Source: Cyrtodaria siliqua (taxonomy: Eukaryota; Mollusca; Bivalvia; Adapedonta; Hiatellidae). From it: a stretch of 64,000 nt of DNA. A model generated the notes under the pieces. That model was not told the origin of the DNA, did not search any database, and saw only the letters and a list, made by a program, of their open reading frames with translations. Each line of letters starts with the position of its first letter. Position 1 is the first letter of the stretch. Below, piece by piece: positions 11,745 to 22,237 of the stretch. The position numbers and the translations under genes are program-made. Where the stretch lies: NCBI GenBank assembly GCA_037043455.1, contig JAWPHD010010956.1:24208-88207 (forward strand), in the 5' to 3' direction.

Positions 11745-13015
11745 TAGGTCGTTTAACTGTGCACCACCTATCGCAGATTTGTTCTTATTTTGTTATGAAA
11801 GGGAGTTCATGTTGAGTCTTTCACCAGATACCCAGGCAGATGTTTTTGAAGCCTTTAATGACCCCTCTCGGTATCTGGATGACATATTGAACATTGACAA
11901 CCCTTTCTTTCCAACTAGGGTTAATTATATTTATCCTAAAGAACTTCAGCTTAACAAAGCTAATACATCTGATAAGAACGCTTTTTGTCTTGATTTAGAT
12001 CTCTCGATTGAAAATGGTAAAATAATTAGCAAAATCTATGACAAGAGAGATGATTTTAATTTTGACATTGTTAATTATCCCCATTTGGATGGGGATGTTC
12101 CCCGAGCAATTTCTTATGGGGTGTATGTCTCTCAACTTATTCGTTTTTCTAAAATCAGGGTTACCGTTACCATAAACTTCGTAAAACCTTTGCAAAATTG
12201 TATTATCGTAACCGAGATCTTCTTTCCAAATGTAAAACTAATTTAAGGACTCTTCTGCGACAAGGACTATCACAACCTGACTTCTATGGTGATGTGATTT
12301 ATAAACTTCGTAATATTCTTGGTCATGATCACTTTCATACTTTCTTTGTTAAACGTGTTAAAATGTTTATCAAAAGAGGTTATGACCCTCTCATTTTGCA
12401 ACGTACTGCATGCTTGTGGTGGACCCTTTTACAGTTCGCCACTATGCTTTCCTCTTCAACTGTACGATGACCGGACAGGCTGTGGACCCTATGATGACGC
12501 CTACCTAAAGCCCATTGGGACGGTGGCGCTGATGTTTGTCCATGATCTCTCCTGTCGTGCCCTCAATTGTTTATTCTCTTACTGCTGTGGCTTCTTCCAA
12601 GTCACTGAGTACCTTCAGTGTGGCTTTCTAAGCTATTGTGTTTTGTATTATATTTACACGAGCATATTTGTGTATTACTTATATTGCCTATTGATGCTGC
12701 CTTGTTGGTTAGATATTAGATCATGGCGGGGATTTCTTTATTTACACTGTCTTGTTTTAATGGGATGACAGTAGGGTAAGTTTGAGGTTTGGTGCACCCT
12801 AGAACCGGTTTAAACCCCCAGTGGCATACTTTTGCCACTGACCGTTCCAAGGCGATAGCCCTATTGTCAACCCTTTTGTGTTTGTGATGTCGTTTGCATT
12901 TATTATTGCTTTTGCCTTCTTGTTTGTCTGTTTGCATGTTTGTTTCTGTGTTTTGTGGTTGACTGTCCTCCTTGAATGCTACTTTCCCTGTCCGATCTTT
13001 TTATATTTCTTTATA
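11745..13015 (+). mobile_element. Penelope-like RT element copy 6 (plus arm of an inverted pair)
   Basis: It begins inside the RT with CAPPIADLFLFCYE, continues through SRYLDDILNIDNPFF (catalytic YLDD), LDLDLSIENG and LDGDVPRAISYGVY (all within 11713-12246), then loses frame. About 75 bp appear deleted just after 'LIRFSK' relative to the other copies. The C-terminal part (12200-12500) and a full-length 3' untranslated end follow to the terminal 'actttccctgtccgat'. It is the best reference for the 3' half of this family in the window. Confidence 0.7.
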
Positions 13016-13017
13016 AA

Positions 13018-13700
13018 TAGCCTACAGTAATGCCCATTTCGTTGCAGTTCCATAACTCGCGTGCAATGGGGGGATTTCAGAATTGCTTCGCACACTTATC
13101 ATCTCATCAAGAGAAAAACCAAACAACCACGTCGGTATCTTCAGGGTCAAGGTCACTTCGAAGGTCATTCACTTCATTTATTGCCTATAGTAAAGCTTAT
13201 TTCATGTCCGCTCCATAATTGTTGCATGCATGAAAGGATTTCAGAATTGCTTGGCACATTCATTTATCTCATCAAGACGATGTGCATAACTCAAGACCAA
13301 TTTCAGTTTCTTTAATTTCAAGGTGACTGTGAAGGTCATTGACGTTATATATAGCCTATAGTAATGTCTATATCGTGTCAAGTCCATCACTCGCGTGCAC
13401 GGAGGGTTTTCAGAATTGATTTGCACCCTTAATTATCTCATCACGAGGATGTGCAAAACCAACACCCACGTCGGTATCTTCAAGGTCAAGGTCACTATGA
13501 ATGTCATTGGCTTATTACTAGGCTATAGTAAGACTTCATAACTCTTGCGTACATGGATGGTTTTCGAAACAATTGGTTCATTTACTCATCTCATCAAGAG
13601 TATGTGCAGAACACCCATGTCAGTTTCGTCCAGACCAAGGTGTCCGCTCCATATCTATTGCATGCATGTTGGGATTTTAAAACAACTTGCTCAAGGTCGC
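13018..13700. repeat. dispersed tandem units of about 165-172 bp, four degenerate copies
   Basis: Units start at about 13018, 13180, 13353 and 13520 with 'gcctatagtaa'. They share 'ctccataa(c/t)t..gtgca', 'ggatttcagaattgc', 'ctcatcaaga(g/c)' and 'caaggtcaaggtcac'. The short open frames over this array follow the repeat and are not genes. Confidence 0.7.
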
Positions 13701-13705
13701 GCTGA

Positions 13706-13792
13706 ATATCATTAATATCATTAATATCATTAATATCAGTAATATCAGTAATATCAGTAATATCAGTAATATCATTAATATCATTAATATCG
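13706..13792. repeat. 9-bp microsatellite (atcattaat / atcagtaat)
   Basis: About ten tandem copies of a 9-mer, with a central block carrying 'agt' and flanks carrying 'att'. The internal variant block suggests secondary expansion within the array. Confidence 0.85.
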
Positions 13793-13799
13793 AATATGC

Positions 13800-14620
13800 A
13801 TAGATTGAATCCAATTGTGTGTTCGTGTTATAACTTCGGTATGGCTTATTCAGATAATTTCAAACTTTCCGTGAATGACACATTTTCTGTACAACTTTTA
13901 TATCTACTTTTGCATTATCAATTATTTTGCATTATCAATGCCACACATACATATAAGTTCCATAACGTTGCACTGCATGCTAGAATAATTATGTCCTTTA
14001 TATGCATTTATATGAGAGACATTGAGGACAGGGAGACTTTCTTGTATCGATGTTACCCGCCGTTTGCCAATAACCGACCAATTACGAATTCCAAAACGGA
14101 GGGGCCAATTTCGAATATGCTTATTTATTGTATTATACCAAATAAAAACACATACAAATGCTTGTTTTCGTAATTTTAGTATAAAAATGTTTTGTTTTAT
14201 AAATAAAAAACTTCTGGAATAAACAGAGTATGTTAAAAATTACAAATCGAGATGTTCGGATATCAGTATACAGAATAGGATCTGAAAAGTCCATGTAGAA
14301 CGATCTTTTTAAACGTGTTTAATAGTGTTGAGGCCGTTGCACTCTTACCTTATTATTAATTCAATTATACGATGTATAGAATGATATTACCAGAAACTGT
14401 AAATAACCTAAGGTTAGGGTACTTGGAGAAAAGGAGCATCAATGCTACAACGACAAGGGACATGCGCAATGAAACAGTATTCACAAAATGGCGTTTTGAG
14501 CAGAGTTTAGCAGACTCAGATGGGTGTAGCAAATCATCATAGGACGATCAATGGTGGGATGATGGTAACTGTCCAGTGAATATGTGTGGTACAGTCGGCG
14601 AATATAGCCGGCTGCCGGCT
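13800..14620. other. no recognised feature
   Basis: Short unconserved frames only. This is the left flank of the DNA transposon that starts near 14624. Confidence 0.5.
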
Positions 14621-14623
14621 ATC

Positions 14624-14681
14624 ATAGTATATTCTGAATGGTTACAAAAAGTGTATTTGCTAAAATTGTTGCTATACTCTT
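14624..14681 (+). repeat. left terminal inverted repeat of the DNA transposon
   Basis: 58 bp pairing with 22238-22285. Identity is complete over the inner 20 bases (14662-14681) and strong over the outer 20; the middle differs by a roughly 10-bp length change. Confidence 0.7.
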
Positions 14682-14756
14682 CTATTTTGGTCTTGTTTTG
14701 TTCTTTAGACATTACAGTCAATGAAAAGTATTTATTCCATTTTTTCAATTCATCAT

Positions 14757-14981
14757 CTTGGCGGACATCTTGGATTCAAAATGGCCGCCATATTTTTTCC
14801 CATTTATACCACCAACCGTAATAATTTCTTTACATTGGGCTTAAAATGTAAAAAATACTGGTTGTTGGTCATGGAAATTGTTGATATGATGAACTGCTGT
14901 CAGATTTTGATACCGAACCATCACATGACTTCAAGATGGCCGCCATTTTCAACATGGCCGCCGAAATATTGGCCGATTTCG
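14757..14981 (+). promoter_or_regulatory. YY1-like promoter region and 5' exon of the transposon gene
   Basis: Three copies of the YY1-type motif (AAnATGGCGGC on one strand) occur: within 14778-14793, 14933-14949 and 14951-14963. They stand just before a consensus splice donor (GTAAGT at 14982). YY1-like sites at the 5' end are common in transposon and housekeeping promoters. The motifs are seen; promoter activity is inferred. Confidence 0.45.
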
Positions 14982-15781
14982 GTAAGTAATACAGTTTATG
15001 TTCACTTGTTTACTGATTGTTTCTTTCATTTTTAAAATTAAAACTTATGCTCTATTCTGTTTAAACAATTAAAATACATTTTAAACCAACGCAGAATAAA
15101 ATAAGATTAATAATAATATTACCGACAAAATGATAGGAATTTTACAATAAAAAACCCTTTAAACATCGTATTTTTTGCTGTTTAAAGCACTAAACTAATT
15201 TTAGAATGCATAAAAAGTTAATGTATAGGAAAGTAAATCAGTATAGTTTAACCTGTAATATGATACTAAATTCAGATGACTTTCATTAAAAAGTGTTCAT
15301 GCATAACAAGATCCATTTGTCTGAGGCAAAATAGTGTGATAGTAATCGGATGCATACAATATTCGGGCATGCAGCTAAATCTATGAAACTAATGTTTTAA
15401 TTATGAAATAAATTGATGAAGATACAATTATTAATGTAATAATGCATTCAATTGTTTTAATTGGATATTAATCTGTGTATACTAGACAAAAAACAATTCC
15501 TGCTGAGATTTATAACCAATACAATGTCTTCATAGTCTAAACATTTTTCCTTTTCACAATATTGTAAGAACATTGGTGATGAATATTCATATTTTATTCT
15601 TATAATGAAGTACAGTATGTCTATTTTAATTTCTGATGACCCTCAGTTTGTATAAACAATGTGTGGCAAAAACAGTCATTAGGAATTATGAGTTTTGGCA
15701 ATGAAAACAGCGTATACATATTATATATTACTGATCATCTTGTTCAATTTACCAAACTTTTTAAATGCTTGTTTTTTTCAG
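14982..15781 (+). other. probable 5' intron of the transposon gene
   Basis: The donor TTTCG|GTAAGT at 14982 and the acceptor tttttttcAG at 15780-15781 enclose 800 bp of AT-rich DNA. The next exon carries an ATG nine bases after the acceptor (15791), which is why I take 15791 rather than the in-frame upstream ATG as the start. Confidence 0.5.
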
Positions 15782-15790
15782 TTTGTGACG

Positions 15791-16555
15791 ATGGAGCCTG
15801 TACCGCCAGCGAAAAGGGCAACAACGGATTACAAGTTGTGCATCCTATGCCAAAGTAATAGCAAGGAGAAATGTCTTGATACAAAATACAAGACATTTAA
15901 AGATTCAGCATATGACAATCTGCTAACTACCATACATAGAAAAGCTGAACTTCGAAATACTGAGTACCTGAGGATTGGTAATCGCTTGCACAATGTGACT
16001 TTGCAAGATTTGAAAGAGAAAGGTGCCAGCTGGCATAGATATTGCCAACAAAAAGCCACAAATCACATCAACAGAGATGAAAACCATGCACTAAAAGCCT
16101 CAATAACATCTGATATAAAACATCTTACCAACAGAAAAGGAGGACGTCCAAGTCTAGATAAGTCATTGTATGAGCAGAGTGTTTCTACTCCAAAGAGAGT
16201 TACTAGAACTCAAACTAATCCCCAGAGTTATGACAAAAACAAATGCATCTTCTGTCAAGAAGATAAAAGTGACATAATAACCAGATGCCAGTCTCAAAAC
16301 AAGGGTAATGATATTTTGAAGATAGTTGAAAACAGCAAGAATGAAATTTGGAAAGTGAAACGCCACTGGAAACAAACCGTCTATAATTCATTTACGTGCC
16401 ACATGTGCCACTGCAATCATTGAAGCCGCTGATACACAAGCTAAGTATGATGTTCAGAAAATATATGACTGTGCAAGGCAGTTGAGAAATAAATTAAAGA
16501 AATCTGAATGTTTAACATGGCAGTTTGATGGCTCACTTTCGCACAAAGATAAAGA
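15791..16555 (+). pseudogene. transposon gene, N-terminal part with two Cys/His clusters
   Basis: The frame opens at 15791 (MEPVPPAKRATT). It shows a first CxxC (CILCQ) paired with a later WHRYC, then a second CxxC (KCIFCQ, about residue 154) followed by a weaker Cys/His set. This is the zinc-binding-like N-terminus typical of the family. A frameshift near 16390 moves the reading frame, and the downstream part (..AADTQAKYDVQK.., CLTWQFDGSL) reads in another frame until the C-rich microsatellite. Zinc binding and DNA recognition are inferred from spacing only. Confidence 0.6.
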
Positions 16556-16594
16556 CCCCCGCCCCCCCCCCCCCCCCCCCCACACACACACACA
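16556..16594. repeat. poly-C / (CA)n microsatellite inside the transposon gene
   Basis: A run of about 20 C followed by (CA)n interrupts the coding sequence. It is probably a post-insertion expansion and a likely sequencing-error hotspot. Confidence 0.85.
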
Positions 16595-17574
16595 AATGAG
16601 TTTGTGTTGTTCATTAACTGGTTAATCCGTGGTCCCAAAAATGCACAATCAAATGTGAGAAATGAAGACATGATTCAATCAGTGAACACTTTGTCCCCAA
16701 ATAATTATACAGTACTACAAATCTGATCGTCAAACAATGTACAGTAGGCAGAATTCCAGTGGGTGCCAATAGCAGTTGGACTGTCACTCCAAAGTCACCA
16801 TCTGAATCGAAGTAAGACAAATATAGACATTCTAAATGCAGCATCAGTTGGCGTTTCATACAGCAGAGTTTTTCAGAAGTTACCACACAGATAGCCAATA
16901 CAGTGGTAGACAGTATGAGAGAGTTTGATGGGGTATATGTTCCACCCTTACTTCTGAAAGGGCACCCCATAAGAGCAAGTGCTGATAATGTAGATACTCC
17001 TGATGGACAAAACTCTTTCCACGGTACGGCAGTGACTGTATATCAAAGTGTGAAAACAGGTGAAATTACTGGAACAGTTCGAGAGGAAATTAAAATTAAA
17101 AATGCGAATAATGCCGAGACATTGAAAGACGTTCCTGAAACGGTGATTGATCTACATGAATGTAACATTGAAGGACCACCAAAGCCAAGAACCAGTCCTA
17201 AGTATGCATATTACAAAGTAGGAAAACATGAATCTGAGCTGCAACATGCAGAAACACAGGACCTTATGTGGCTCATTGCCCGATATATACACAGACATGA
17301 TGCAAATAAAGATGACAGCAACAATCAGAACACAATTGTTCCTGTGTGGAAAGCTTATAACTCGGTAGTTATTACAAAAGAAGCCAACGGTGCTGTATCT
17401 GATCAAGCTCATACACTACCAATAATCAATTCCTCAGCACATGAATGGACGACACTGGTGACTGTATTAGAAAATCTGCATAAACTGAACCTTATAGTGA
17501 GTACAGATTCCAACAGTAAAGTAATGGTTACATTTGACATGGATCTGTACAAGAGATCACTGAAATTGGAGTAG
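16595..17574 (+). pseudogene. transposon gene, central part 1
   Basis: After several frame changes (16600-16900) a 223-codon frame is open from about 16903 to an in-frame TAG at 17572-17574. It includes YVPPLLLKGHPIRASADNVD and DGQNSFHGTAVTVYQS, a segment I recognise as conserved in this family (NID/NVD...FHGT). Near its end is VTFDMDLYKRSLKLE, whose acidic residues could be the first member of an RNase-H-fold triad; that is speculation. The next piece (17578 onward) is in the same frame, so a single stop separates them. Confidence 0.6.
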
Positions 17575-17577
17575 CAG

Positions 17578-18705
17578 TTGTACAGTGGAAAATGGTGGCT
17601 TCTTCCGGGAGCATTTCACACAAGCTTATGTGCAATCCGATGCCTTGGAAAATCTATAGAATATAGTGGTATAGATGATTTGTGGATAAATTCAAGAGTA
17701 TATGGTGAAGTTGTAACCAACCAAATTATAAATGGAAATCACTATAACAGAGCAGTGGAGGCACATGAAATGACATTACAAGTGTTCTCAGATTTGTGGT
17801 TGGCATCATTTTTTGATAGTCGTCCAAATGTTTATGAAGCGCTGAAGGAAGCAGTGAGTGATTTGGAAGAGTCCATGACGTCGGACAGTCCAACTGTCAG
17901 AAGTGAAGCCCACAGGAATATGCTGACCACCCTTGAAAACCTGAATTTAGAGAAACAGATACATGATTATGACAACGAAAATGACAAGTACCCAATGTAC
18001 AAATGGTACCGCATGTACATGCGACAAGTAATGGTGTTGCTAGCATTTCATAGATCTGTGAAAGACCAACAGCTGTTCCTCTACTTATCATCATTGGAGA
18101 AATTGACATCATACTTTACGCCTACAATAGACTTGACTATGTATAAAATATTCTTGAGTTTACAGCCAGAGCGTATGCAACTCAGACAGAAGACCCAGAC
18201 ATGGTTTCAACTTTTGTCAGGACAGTTCGCATATACAAGTGGAAACATTCCATTCACCTCTATAGGTCTTGACCAAGCTCAAGAACACCAGAACAAACAA
18301 CTGAAAGGTGATGGTGGCATATCAGGAATTACAAACAAGCCAACAACATTCCTGAAATTCTGCCTTGCGGCTCCTGAATTGGCAAAGATATCAGAGCAGA
18401 CTGATGACATGATAGGACGCAAGACAGGGTCTGCTTCTGCTTCTCAGAAGCACCATCAACTGAACACTACTGTTGAAGAGAGACACGAGACCAACATAGC
18501 TAAGATGAAAACAGAACTGAGTCCCACCAACCCATTTAATGACAAAGGAGAAGACCTCTACAACATTATGACCAAAAAGGTTTTGAAACCAGAAGCGAGG
18601 GATAGCATTTTAATGCTGAAAGTAGGGGAGAAAGTGCAAAAGCAAGTTTGTCGAAGAGAGAATAAACGGTACTACAAATCTGTGGGACAAAATGTCGAAA
18701 GTTAA
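17578..18705 (+). pseudogene. transposon gene, central part 2
   Basis: 375 codons open in the same frame as the preceding piece. The most characteristic family motif is at residues 232-250, DQAQEHQNKQLKGDGGISG, with an acidic residue next to HQN and a Gly-rich turn. The middle (about 140-230) is rich in helices, with WYRMYMRQVMVLLAF. There is no recognised named domain. The frame ends at 18703-18705, after which similarity continues in another frame. Confidence 0.6.
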
Positions 18706-19010
18706 GTAAAAAACATGGAGTGACCTAAATCAAAGGCCAAAGTCCAAGTATAAGACGCGAGATCAGAACATGAGGTGTACAACATCACTCCTATCCCGAA
18801 TGCTTGTTGTTGCAAAATATGATAGAAATCTAGATCTCAAGAACACAGTGTCCAATTGCGATATTTTAAATGTGAACCAAACAATCATGAATGATGATGA
18901 GACTCTCCTGAAATGCCAAAACAAAAGCGAACTCATGCATGCCCTAGAAAATCTCACAATTGATGAAAATACACTAGATATGGAAGAAATTGATTTCGAA
19001 AATAGACAAT
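18706..19010 (+). pseudogene. transposon gene, central part 3, cut by an RT-element insertion
   Basis: With one TAA near 18712 the reading continues (KTWSDLNQRPKSKYK.., then LLSRMLVVAKYDRNLDL) and stops abruptly at FENRQY. From 19011 the sequence becomes the 3' end of the RT element. Confidence 0.55.
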
Positions 19011-19548
19011 ACCGGACAGGCTGTGGACCCTGTGATGACGCCTACCTAAAGCCCATTGGGACGGTGGCGTTTGATGTTTGTCCATGATCTTTCTTGTCGT
19101 GCCCTTAATGGTTTATTCTCTTACTGCTCTGCCTTCTGCAAAGTCATTGAGTACCTTCATTGTGGCTTTCTAGGCTATTGTTTTTTTGTATTATATTTAC
19201 ACGAGCATATTTGTGTTTTACTTATATTGCCTATTGATGCTGCCTTGTTGGTAAGAGATTAGATCATGGCGGGGATTTCTTTATTTACACTGTCCTGTTT
19301 TAATGGGATGACAGTAGGGTAAATGTGAGGTTTGGTGCACCCTCGAACCGGTTTAAACCCCCAGTGGCCTACTTTGCCACTGACCGTTCCAAGGCGGTAG
19401 CCCTATTGTCAACCCTTTTGTGTTTGTGATGTCGTTTGCATTTTTTATTACTTTTGTCTTTTCGTTTGTCGGTTTGCGTGTTTGTTTTTGTGTTTTGTGG
19501 TTGACTGTCGTCCTTGAATGCTGCTTTCCCTGTCCGATATTTTTATCC
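19011..19548 (+). mobile_element. RT-element 3' end (copy 7) inside the transposon gene
   Basis: It starts at 'accggacaggctgtgg', i.e. 5'-truncated near the coding end of the element, and runs through the whole 3' untranslated region to 'ccctgtccgatattttt'. It is very close in sequence to copies 6 and 8. After it the host gene resumes with FFDGMDVVQAVV. Confidence 0.75.
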
Positions 19549-19804
19549 TTTTTTGATGGCATGGACGTTGTTCAGGCAGTTGTGAAGTCAAACACCAATA
19601 TTGTATCTTGTCTTGAACTATCAAAGGTAGTAGTTCATGTCATAGACTGTCTAGCAAGCAAATATTATTGTAGCAGGGTAATATTTGATAACTACGAAAA
19701 AGAAATAACTATCAAGGACATGATACGGTATCAGGCATCAAACAATGATATAAGTGACATCATTATCGAAGACTGTACCCTGTTGTTTGGAAAATATGAC
19801 TTAT
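19549..19804 (+). pseudogene. transposon gene, part 4 between two RT-element insertions
   Basis: About 85 codons are open: FDGMDVVQAVVKSNTNIVS.., a 'VIFDNYEKEITIKDMIR' block, then IIIEDCTLLF. The VFDNY-like segment is a conserved landmark just upstream of the nuclease-like domain in related sequences I recognise. It ends at 19804, where the next insertion begins. Confidence 0.55.
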
Positions 19805-20482
19805 ATCAAAAGAGGTTATGACCCTATCATTTTGCAACGTACTGCATGGTTGGTGGTGGACCCTTTTACAGTTCGCCACTATGCTTTCCTCTTTAATTGT
19901 ACGATGACCGGACAGGCTGTGGACCCTATGATGACGCCTACCTAAAGCCCATTGGGACGGTGGCGTTTGATGTTTGTCCATGTTCTTTCTTGTCGTGCCC
20001 TTAATGGTGTATTCTCTTACTGCTCTGGCTTCTGCCAAGTCAATGAGTAACTTCATTGTGGCTTTCTAGGCTATTGTTTTTTTGTATTATATTTACACGA
20101 GCATATTTGTGTTTTACTTATATTGCCTATTGATGCTGCCTTGTTGGTTAGAGTTTAGATCATGGCGGGGATTTCTTTATTTACACTGTCCTGTTTTAAT
20201 GGGATGTAAGTAGGGTAAGTGTGAGGTTTGGTGCACCCTAGAACCGGTTTAAACCCCCAGTGGCCTACTTTGCTACTGACCGTTCCAAGGCGGTAGCCCT
20301 ATTGTCAACCCTTTTTGTGTTTGTGATGTCGTTTGCATTTATTATTTATTTTGCCTTCTTGTTTGTCTGTTTGCGTGTTTGTTTCTGTGTTTTGCCTTTT
20401 CGTTTGTCTGTTTCGTGTTTGTTTTTGTGTTTTGTGGTTGACTGTCGTCCTTGAATGCTGCTTTGCCTGTCCGATTTTTTCA
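19805..20482 (+). mobile_element. RT-element 3' end (copy 8) inside the transposon gene
   Basis: 5'-truncated at 'tatcaaaagaggttatgacc', about 120 bp further upstream in the element than copy 7. It ends at the same 3' terminus ('cctgtccgatttttt') and lies in the same orientation. It contains a local duplication of the 'tttgtctgtttgcgtgtttgttt' segment near 20360-20430. Confidence 0.75.
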
Positions 20483-21462
20483 ACCTTCTTATTGGGTGGC
20501 AACAAAACGAAACACAGACTGACAATTTATCTAGCTGACAAATGAATCGCAACTTCCAAGCATAGAATCGTGACAGTTACACGCCAAAGTGTTCAATCGA
20601 ATAGCGAAGAGGTTCAGACAGTAACTGGAACAAGTTCCCAGGAAGAAATCGACACATTCATGGTGTTACATGCCATCGAAATAGTCAACAGTGGATATTC
20701 AGTTGACATTTACACTCAAGATACCGACTGGTTTGTTCTTCTTTTAAGAAGATTTGATTCATTAGGACATACCCCTAGGATTGTGACTGGCATAAAAGAT
20801 CTAAGACGTATAGTTCCTTTAACACCAATGTACAGCAGACTAGGTGAAAAGAAGTCAAAAGCACTTCCAGGCATGCATGCCTTAACAGGGTCGGACACTA
20901 CTGGACATATTAATGGCGTGGGTAAGAAAAAGGCATTGAAATGTCCCATGGAGAGCCCTGATGACATCTTGACCAGTCTTGCCATGTTGGGTGATGGTCC
21001 AACTCCTTCTGTAAGGACGGTCAAGGGATGTATGCAGTATGTGTGCATGCTTATGAGCAATATGGCTATAAATACTATCGACCCCGGAGAAATTCGCTGG
21101 AGGAAGTTTGTGACATTATCCTCAATACAAGGAGTTGACAAAATGACTCCTACCTATGGAGCCTGGTATCAACATATTCTCAGAGCTCACCTGCAGACTG
21201 ACATATGGATACAAGATACAATCATTGATCCTATAATGCCTGATCCACTGAAAATTGGATGGCAGACAGATGATGTTCTGAAGCTGAAACCAGTATTGAC
21301 TGCTATGCAGGTGTCCACAGATGCAATGGTCGAGCTTGTGAAATGCAACTGTGATGTGAGCAAGTGTACACGGAGGTGTAAATGTTAACATGCACTGAGT
21401 TGTGCAAATGTGAAGGGAATGAAGACTGTTGTAATGACAGCCAGGGCATGGAAGATATTTAA
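20483..21462 (+). pseudogene. transposon gene, C-terminal FEN1/PIN-like nuclease domain and Cys-rich tail
   Basis: The gene resumes at NKTKHRLTIYLADK, has one in-frame TGA (20543-20545), then 272 open codons (20570-21388). The acidic series SQEEIDT (E25, E26, D28), QDTDWF (D51, D53) and ALTGSDTTG (D109), followed by INGVGKKKA, parallels the order E..E.D / D.D / GSD..I.GxGxxKA of FEN1/XPG-type 5' nucleases. That is my inference from motif order. The end, CNCDVSKCTRRCKC, resembles a CXC (tesmin/MSL2-like) zinc cluster. A small frameshift near 21388 cuts it: the next frame continues CTELCKCEGNEDCCN to TAA 21460-21462. An ATTAAA signal lies at 21656. Confidence 0.6.
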
Positions 21463-22237
21463 GCTAGTTAGATATGCAATGCATAAATATATGTTCAGTC
21501 CCGAAACAGATAGACGTTATATAAAGTTTGATATTAAGACTAGTAGCTGAAGAAATGACTTAGCAGTTAGATAATTAGATTAGTTGAAGAAGTGACTATT
21601 GTTGCATACACAGTGTAAATAATTATATTTCATGTCTCAATTGTATCAACGATCTATTAAATACAGTCTTTGATTGTTTGTGGTATTCTTGAACATTTTT
21701 GGATGAATTAAATCTAAATTTGCATTTGTGTATTAGGAAAGACGACGCCATTATTTTTATTTTTATATAATGGTCGGGCGTGTAACCATATTGCAGTCAT
21801 TTAACTATAATATGACAACTATTATGTCAATTAACATTTATAATGTTACTATTGATATGTTCTTGCTTATTTTGAAAATTCAAAATGATACAATATCATT
21901 TCTAAATCAATTGATTATTTACATTCTATACATTTTATTATAATAAATTCAAAATTGTACAAACGATTGTTTTTGTTTTTGTTTCGAAAAATAGAACTAA
22001 TTGACATATTTGATGAGATAAAATATGCCTTCGTTTCGTAAATATACTCATAGTTATGTATGATCATGTTCTGTTCAATAAAAGTGAAAAATAATGCCCG
22101 TAAACATGTTCCAAATATCAATTAAAAGCCGTATATGTAGAAAATTATGTAAAAATACCTTACCATTGCACATAAAAAATGGAAGCAATACTTTTTGTCA
22201 TAAGGATTATAATACCTTTCATAAAAATACATTTCCC
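21463..22237 (+). other. 3' region of the DNA transposon
   Basis: AT-rich and non-coding. It carries ATTAAA at 21656-21661 (about 195 bp after the reconstructed stop) and another AATAAA near 22077, both possible polyadenylation signals. A weak inner TIR block lies at 22171-22198. Confidence 0.45.

Noticed and set aside
16614..16970. 118-codon minus-strand frame
   Set aside because: Antisense shadow of the decayed transposon gene.
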